From contig RPFO01000069.1 of assembly GCA_009746045.1 (NCBI GenBank), positions 10,001 through 43,853 of the forward strand: a stretch of DNA of 33,853 nt, given 5' to 3'. Both the position numbers and the translations under genes were made by a program. The stretch is from Mesostigma viride. Its lineage: Eukaryota > Streptophyta > Mesostigmatophyceae > Mesostigmatales > Mesostigmataceae. Positions 26,659 through 33,853 of this stretch are shown piece after piece. The notes under the pieces are model-generated. The model saw only the letters and a program-made list of their open reading frames with translations. It did not search any database and had not been told where the DNA came from. How positions within the stretch are numbered: position 1 is the first letter of the stretch; the number at the start of each line of letters is the position of its first letter.

Positions 26659-27080
26659 GAGCAAAGAAAGAGGCCGACAAAACCAGCCAGAGCGGCTTTT
26701 AGTCGCAAAACCTCCCTTATCCCTAGCTAACTGACGTCATTAAACCCTTATGTTTAGTGGATGCTAGTAAGACGCTAACCGTACAGACCGGGGGTAGAAT
26801 ATCCCGAATCTGCACGGCTAGTATTAAATAATGCGTAGGTTGTTCTTTTCAGGGGCACTGCACCTCACGCCCCGTTCCGCCCGGGTATAATCAACCCAAG
26901 CGCGGAACGCACATTTTATTTAATTCATTTTTCAACCATGCACTATATTGCATCTACTAATCACAAAAGCTCTAGCCAAACAGCTACGAGTAAACACTGC
27001 GACCTATAAGCCGCTCATCCAGCGGCCTCTTGTTCCCGCATTCACGTATAGAAGAAACTCCGTTCAAAGAACCCCGATTC
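26659..27080 (+). repeat. 422-bp direct repeat R2
   Basis: Second copy of R1. It is followed at once by unrelated sequence and a palindrome core at 27102-27111. Confidence 0.9.
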
Positions 27081-27101
27081 CACATTTAGTTTTTCAGGTC
27101 C

Positions 27102-27111
27102 AACGGCCGTT
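27102..27111. promoter_or_regulatory. Last palindrome copy of the island
   Basis: AACGGCCGTT core followed by GGCAT, the same subtype as the gene-free copies at 16461 and 24885. No copy occurs between here and the end of the window. Confidence 0.5.
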
Positions 27112-27196
27112 GGCATGAGATTAATAATAATACAACTACATGCGTGTGAGAAAATTGTGCCGGGTGACAGAATTAAATCCAAGTTGCCCAGCAGGT

Positions 27197-27482
27197 GGGA
27201 GGGAGGGAGGGAGGGAGGGAGGGAGGGAAGGAGGGAAGGAGGGAGGTAGGGAAGGAGGGAAGGAGGGAAGTAGGGAGGGAGGGAGGGAGGGAGGGAGGGA
27301 GGGAGGAGGGAAGGAGGGAAGGAGGGAAGGAGGGAAGGAGGGAAGAAGGGAAGGAGGGAAGGAGGGAAGGAGGGAAGGAGGGAAGGAGGGAAGGAGGGAA
27401 GGAGGGAAGGAGGGAAGGAGGGAAGGAGGGAAGGAGGGAAGGAGGGAAGGAGGGAAGGAGGGAAGGAGGGAAGGAGGGAAGG
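27197..27482 (+). repeat. GGGA / GGGAAGGA simple repeat
   Basis: Starts as (GGGA)n, changes to (GGGAAGGA)n, and joins the minisatellite without a spacer (GGATAAATAC). It is purine-pure on the plus strand except for a few TAGGG interruptions. Confidence 0.95.
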
Positions 27483-30400
27483 ATAAATACCTAGGGGGGG
27501 TGCTGGCATGCATAAATACCTAGGGGGGGTGCTGCAAGCATAAATACGTCGGGTGGGGTGCTGGCATGCATAAATACCTAGGGGGGGTGCTGGCATGCAT
27601 AAATACCTAGGGGGGGTGCTGGCATGCATAAATACCTAGGGGGGGTGCTGGCATGCATAAATACCTAGGGGGGGTGCTGGCATGCATAAATACCTAGGGG
27701 GGGTGCTGGCATGCATAAATACCTAGGGGGGTGCTGGCATGCATAAATACCTAGGGGGGGTGCTGGCATGCATAAATACCTAGGGGGGTGCTGGCATGCA
27801 TAAATACCTAGGGGGGGTGCTGGCATGCATAAATACCTAGGGGGGGTGCTGGCATGCATAAATACCTAGGGGGGGTGCTGGCATGCATAAATACCTAGGG
27901 GGGTGCTGGCATGCATAAATACCTAGGGGGGGTGCTGGCATGCATAAATACCTAGGGGGGTGCTGGCATGCATAAATACCTAGGGGGGGTGCTGGCATGC
28001 ATAAATACCTAGGGGGGGTGCTGGCAAGCATAAATACGTCGGGGGGTGCTGGCATGCATAAATACCTAGGGGGGGGCTGGCATGCATAAATACCTAGGGG
28101 GGTGCTGGCATGCATAAATACCTAGGGGGGGGCTGGCATGCATAAATACCTAGGGGGGGTGCTGGCATGCATAAATACCTAGGGGGGGGCTGGCATGCAT
28201 AAATACCTAGGGGGGTGCTGGCATGCATAAATACCTAGGGGGGGGTGCTGGCATGCATAAATACCTAGGGGGGGTGCTGGCATGCATAAATACCTAGGGG
28301 GGGTGCTGGCATGCATAAATACCTAGGGGGGTGCTGGCATGCATAAATACCGAGGGGGGGTGCTGGCATGCATAAATACCTAGGGGGGGTGCTGGCATGC
28401 ATAAATACATGGGGGGGTGCTGGCATGCATAAATACCTAGGGGGGTGCTGGCATGCATAAATACCTAGGGGGGGTGCTGGCATGCATAAATACCTAGGGG
28501 GGGTGCTGGCATGCATAAATACCTAGGGGGGTGCTGGCATGCATAAATACCTAGGGGGGGTGCTGGCATGCATAAATACCTAGGGGGGGTGCTGGCATGC
28601 ATAAATACCTAGGGGGGGTGCTGGCATGCATAAATACCTAGGGGGGGTGCTGGCATGCATAAATACCTAGAGGGGGTGCTGGCATGCATAAATACCTAGG
28701 GGGGGTGCTGGCATGCATAAATACCTAGGGGGGGTGCTGGCATGCATAAATACCTAGGGGGGTGCTGGCATGCATAAATACCTAGGGGGGTGCTGGCATG
28801 CATAAATACGTCGGGGGGGTGCTGGCATGCATAAATACCTAGGGGGGGGGCTGGCATGCATAAATACCTAGAGGGGGTGCTGGCATGCATAAATACCGAG
28901 GGGGGGTGCTGGCATGCATAAATACCTAGGGGGGGTGCTGGCATGCATAAATACATGTGGGGGTGCTGGCATGCATAAATACCTAGGGGGGGTGCTGGCA
29001 TGCATAAATACCGAGGGGGGTGCTGGCATGCATAAATACCTAGGGGGGTGCTGGCATGCATAAATACCTAGGGGGGGTGCTGGCATGCATAAATACCTAG
29101 GGGGGGTGCTGGCATGCATAAATACCTAGGGGGGGTGCTGGCATGCATAAATACCTAGGGGGGGTGCTGGCATGCATAAATACCTAGGGGGGGTGCTGGC
29201 ATGCATAAATACCTAGGGGGGGTGCTGGCATGCATAAATACCTAGGGGGGGTGCTGGCATGCATAAATACCTAGGGGGGGTGCTGGCATGCATAAATACC
29301 TAGGGGGGGTGCTGGCATGCATAAATACCTAGGGGGGGTGCTGGCATGCATAAATACCTAGAGGGGGTGCTGGCATGCATAAATACCTAGGGGGGGTGCT
29401 GGCATGCATAAATACCTAGGGGGGGTGCTGGCATGCATAAATACCTGGGGGGTGCTGGCATGCATAAATACCTAGGGGGGGTGCTGGCATGCATAAATAC
29501 CGGGGGGGTGCTGGCATGCATAAATACCTAGGGGGGGTGCTGGCATGCATAAATACCTAGGGGGGGTGCTGGCATGCATAAATACCTAGGGGGGGTGCTG
29601 GCATGCATAAATACCTAGGGGGGGTGCTGGCATGCATAAATACCTAGGGGGGTGCTGGCATGCATAAATACCTAGGGGGGGTGCTGGCATGCATAAATAC
29701 CTAGGGGGGGTGCTGGCATGCATAAATACCTGGGGGGGTGCTGGCATGCATAAATACCTAGGGGGGGTGCTGGCATGCATAAATACCTAGGGGGGGTGCT
29801 GGCATGCATAAATACCTAGGGGGGGTGCTGGCATGCATAAATACCTAGGGGGGGTGCTGGCATGCATAAATACCTGGGGGGGTGCTGGCATGCATAAATA
29901 CCTAGGGGGGGTGCTGGCATGCATAAATACCTAGGGGGGTGCTGGCATGCATAAATACCTAGGGGGGGTGCTGGCATGCATAAATACCTAGGGGGGGTGC
30001 TGGCATGCATAAATACCTGGGGGGGTGCTGGCATGCATAAATACCTAGGGGGGGTGCTGGCATGCATAAATACCTAGGGGGGTGCTGGCATGCATAAATA
30101 CCTAGGGGGGGTGCTGGCATGCATAAATACCTAGGGGGGTGCTGGCATGCATAAATACCTAGGGGGGGTGCTGGCATGCATAAATACCTAGGGGGGTGCT
30201 GGCATGCATAAATACCTAGGGGGGGTGCTGGCATGCATAAATACCTAGGGGGGGTGCTGGCATGCATAAATACCTAGGGGGGGTGCTGGCATGCATAAAT
30301 ACCTAGGGGGGTGCTGGCATGCATAAATACCTAGGGGGGGTGCTGGCATGCATAAATACCTAGGGGGGGTGCTGGCATGCATAAATACCTAGGGGGGGTG

Positions 30401-33400
30401 CTGGCATGCATAAATACCTAGGGGGGGTGCTGGCATGCATAAATACCTAGGGGGGGTGCTGGCATGCATAAATACCTAGGGGGGGTGCTGGCATGCATAA
30501 ATACCTAGGGGGGGTGCTGGCATGCATAAATACCTGGGGGGGTGCTGGCATGCATAAATACCTAGGGGGGGTGCTGGCATGCATAAATACCTAGGGGGGT
30601 GCTGGCATGCATAAATACCTAGGGGGGTGCTGGCATGCATAAATACCTAGGGGGGGTGCTGGCATGCATAAATACCTAGGGGGGGTGCTGGCATGCATAA
30701 ATACCTAGGGGGGGTGCTGGCATGCATAAATACCTAGGGGGGTGCTGGCATGCATAAATACCTAGGGGGGGTGCTGGCATGCATAAATACCTAGGGGGGG
30801 TGCTGGCATGCATAAATACCGGGGGGGTGCTGGCATGCATAAATACCTAGGGGGGGTGCTGGCATGCATAAATACCTAGGGGGGGTGCTGGCATGCATAA
30901 ATACCTAGGGGGGGTGCTGGCATGCATAAATACCTAGGGGGGGTGCTGGCATGCATAAATACCTGGGGGGGTGCTGGCATGCATAAATACCTAGGGGGGG
31001 TGCTGGCATGCATAAATACCTAGGGGGGTGCTGGCATGCATAAATACCTAGGGGGGGTGCTGGCATGCATAAATACCTAGGGGGGGTGCTGGCATGCATA
31101 AATACCTAGGGGGGTGCTGGCATGCATAAATACCTAGGGGGGGTGCTGGCATGCATAAATACCTAGGGGGGGTGCTGGCATGCATAAATACCTAGGGGGG
31201 GTGCTGGCATGCATAAATACCTAGGGGGGGTGCTGGCATGCATAAATACCTAGGGGGGTGCTGGCATGCATAAATACCTAGGGGGGGTGCTGGCATGCAT
31301 AAATACCTAGGGGGGGTGCTGGCATGCATAAATACCTAGGGGGGGTGCTGGCATGCATAAATACCTAGGGGGGGTGCTGGCATGCATAAATACCTAGGGG
31401 GGGTGCTGGCATGCATAAATACCTAGGGGGGTGCTGGCATGCATAAATACCTAGGGGGGGTGCTGGCATGCATAAATACCTAGGGGGGGTGCTGGCATGC
31501 ATAAATACCTAGGGGGGGTGCTGGCATGCATAAATACCTAGGGGGGTGCTGGCATGCATAAATACCTAGGGGGGTGCTGGCATGCATAAATACCTAGGGG
31601 GGGTGCTGGCATGCATAAATACCTAGGGGGGGTGCTGGCATGCATAAATACCTAGGGGGGGTGCTGGCATGCATAAATACCTAGGGGGGGTGCTGGCATG
31701 CATAAATACCTAGGGGGGTGCTGGCATGCATAAATACCTAGGGGGGGTGCTGGCATGCATAAATACCTAGGGGGGGTGCTGGCATGCATAAATACCTAGG
31801 GGGGGTGCTGGCATGCATAAATACCTAGGGGGGGCTGGCATGCATAAATACCTAGGGGGGGTGCTGGCATGCATAAATACCTAGGGGGGTGCTGGCATGC
31901 ATAAATACCTAGGGGGGGTGCTGGCATGCATAAATACCTAGGGGGGGTGCTGGCATGCATAAATACCTAGGGGGGGTGCTGGCATGCATAAATACCTAGG
32001 GGGGGTGCTGGCATGCATAAATACCTAGGGGGGTGCTGGCATGCATAAATACCTAGGGGGGTGCTGGCATGCATAAATACCTAGGGGGGGTGCTGGCATG
32101 CATAAATACCTAGGGGGGGTGCTGGCATGCATAAATACCTAGGGGGGTGCTGGCATGCATAAATACCTAGGGGGGTGCTGGCATGCATAAATACCTAGGG
32201 GGGGTGCTGGCATGCATAAATACCTGGGGGGGTGCTGGCATGCATAAATACCTAGGGGGGTGCTGGCATGCATAAATACCTAGGGGGGGTGCTGGCATGC
32301 ATAAATACCTAGGGGGGGTGCTGGCATGCATAAATACCTAGGGGGGGTGCTGGCATGCATAAATACCTAGGGGGGTGCTGGCATGCATAAATACCTAGGG
32401 GGGGTGCTGGCATGCATAAATACCTAGGGGGGGTGCTGGCATGCATAAATACCTAGGGGGGGTGCTGGCATGCATAAATACCTAGGGGGGGTGCTGGCAT
32501 GCATAAATACCTAGGGGGGGTGCTGGCATGCATAAATACCTAGGGGGGGTGCTGGCATGCATAAATACCTAGGGGGGGTGCTGGCATGCATAAATACCTA
32601 GGGGGGTGCTGGCATGCATAAATACCTAGGGGGGGTGCTGGCATGCATAAATACCTAGGGGGGGTGCTGGCATGCATAAATACCTAGGGGGGTGCTGGCA
32701 TGCATAAATACCTAGGGGGGGTGCTGGCATGCATAAATACCTAGGGGGGGTGCTGGCATGCATAAATACCTAGGGGGGGTGCTGGCATGCATAAATACCT
32801 AGGGGGGGTGCTGGCATGCATAAATACCTAGGGGGGGTGCTGGCATGCATAAATACCTAGGGGGTGCTGGCATGCATAAATACCTAGGGGGGGTGCTGGC
32901 ATGCATAAATACCTAGGGGGGGTGCTGGCATGCATAAATACCTGGGGGGTGCTGGCATGCATAAATACCTAGGGGGGGTGCTGGCATGCATAAATACCTA
33001 GGGGGGGTGCTGGCATGCATAAATACCTGGGGGGTGCTGGCATGCATAAATACCTAGGGGGGGTGCTGGCATGCATAAATACCTAGGGGGGGTGCTGGCA
33101 TGCATAAATACCTAGGGGGGGTGCTGGCATGCATAAATACCTAGGGGGGTGCTGGCATGCATAAATACCTAGGGGGGGTGCTGGCATGCATAAATACCTA
33201 GGGGGGTGCTGGCATGCATAAATACCTAGGGGGGGTGCTGGCATGCATAAATACCTAGGGGGGTGCTGGCATGCATAAATACCTAGGGGGGGTGCTGGCA
33301 TGCATAAATACCTAGGGGGGGTGCTGGCATGCATAAATACCTAGGGGGGTGCTGGCATGCATAAATACCTAGGGGGGTGCTGGCATGCATAAATACCTAG

Positions 33401-33853
33401 GGGGGGTGCTGGCATGCATAAATACCTGGGGGGTGCTGGCATGCATAAATACCTAGGGGGGGTGCTGGCATGCATAAATACCTAGGGGGGTGCTGGCATG
33501 CATAAATACCTGGGGGTGCTGGCATGCATAAATACCTAGGGGGGGTGCTGGCATGCATAAATACCTAGGGGGGTGCTGGCATGCATAAATACCTGGGGGG
33601 GTGCTGGCATGCATAAATACCTAGGGGGGGTGCTGGCATGCATAAATACCTGGGGGGGTGCTGGCATGCATAAATACCTAGGGGGGGTGCTGGCATGCAT
33701 AAATACCTAGGGGGGTGCTGGCATGCATAAATACCTAGGGGGGTGCTGGCATGCATAAATACCTAGGGGGGTGCTGGCATGCATAAATACCTAGGGGGGG
33801 TGCTGGCATGCATAAATACCTAGGGGGGTGCTGGCATGCATAAATACCTAGGA
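27483..33853 (+). repeat. 29-bp minisatellite, roughly 220 copies, runs off the window
   Basis: Each unit consists of ATAAATAC, then CTA followed by six or seven G's, then TGCTGGCATGC. Lengths are 28 or 29 depending on the G run. Variants include CGAGG, GTCGG, CATGGG, CATGTG and CTGGG forms, most common before about 29.0 kb; later the array is more uniform. Each unit contains the palindromes CCTAGG and GCATGC. The minus-strand Met/Pro/Cys-rich frames across it are by-products of the repeat. Confidence 0.97.

Noticed and set aside
25277-27080. R1-R2 as an LTR retrotransposon
   Set aside because: Ends are not TG...CA. No primer binding site, polypurine tract or polymerase is visible in the 960-bp core, and no target duplication is evident.
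9161-27111. The palindrome as an RNA hairpin terminator
   Set aside because: A gapless 14-bp palindrome makes a weak RNA hairpin (five pairs with a GGCC loop). Copies occur far from stops and in arrays, while spacing to start codons is regular. Not fully excluded where a copy is 16 or 28 bases after a stop (9716, 10800).
9161-27111. The palindrome as a recombination site of a cassette array, like integron attC
   Set aside because: No integrase other than the retrotransposon's is present, copies are symmetric and occur in gene-free clusters, and duplication breakpoints do not coincide with the core.
27116-27200. ATG at 27116 after the last palindrome as a gene start
   Set aside because: The frame runs into the GGGA repeat after about 25 codons and shows no recognisable domain.
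27665-33756. Minus-strand Met-Pro-Cys-rich frames in the minisatellite
   Set aside because: They reflect unit translation and break whenever the G run changes between six and seven.
27483-33853. Repeated 29-bp units as a CRISPR array
   Set aside because: Units are contiguous with no unique spacers, the host is eukaryotic, and no cas genes are present.

Overview
The window looks like nuclear DNA of a photosynthetic eukaryote, most likely a green alga. Three things point that way. A decayed piece of a plastid-type rpoB gene sits at about 6.8-7.3 kb. A tyrosine-recombinase retrotransposon with split direct repeats, the architecture described for Volvox kangaroo and nematode PAT, occupies 18.37-23.76 kb. 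Much of the rest is GC-rich low-complexity sequence and long satellites. No rRNA, tRNA or CRISPR array was recognised.

Layout. 1-2.5 kb: plus-strand open frames, probably exons of one unrecognised gene with Gly/Ala-rich and acidic low-complexity parts. 2.9-3.6 kb: a 172-bp tandem repeat. 3.7-5.3 kb: a CAAGGA hexamer microsatellite. 5.3-5.7 kb: GC-rich, proline-rich on the minus strand. 6.3-6.7 kb: a 79-bp tandem repeat. 6.8-7.3 kb: the rpoB fragment. 7.5-24.7 kb: a compact island of intron-poor genes, all on the minus strand. 25-27.1 kb: duplicated segments (a 422-bp direct repeat and a 128-bp ubiquitin-like fragment). 27.2-33.85 kb: a GGGA/GGAA tract, then a 29-bp minisatellite of roughly 220 copies that runs off the window.

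The island is the most unusual part. Its proteins are lineage-specific families: Cys/His zinc-knuckle proteins, a pair of roughly 210-aa paralogs, two two-domain MYND-finger proteins and one F-box protein. It is studded with about 33 copies of a 14-bp perfect palindrome, CCAACGGCCGTTGG, found only between 9.16 and 27.11 kb. Nearly all copies carry the same asymmetric flank. In five genes a copy lies 42-56 bp upstream of the ATG, so it looks like an oriented promoter element. It contains the AACGG core known from MYB/MSA sites, and three copies have a telo-box (AAACCCTAA) close by. In one stretch a 208-bp unit carrying the palindrome is amplified ten times.

Several island genes are damaged. 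One MYND gene is split by the retrotransposon, and the reading frame closes exactly when the element is removed. Another MYND gene, a zinc-knuckle gene and the retrotransposon's recombinase are each interrupted at a G/C homopolymer that is one base short. That pattern could be systematic sequencing error, real decay or recoding. Whether the island is an endogenised large DNA virus segment or a fast-evolving algal gene family cannot be decided from the sequence alone.
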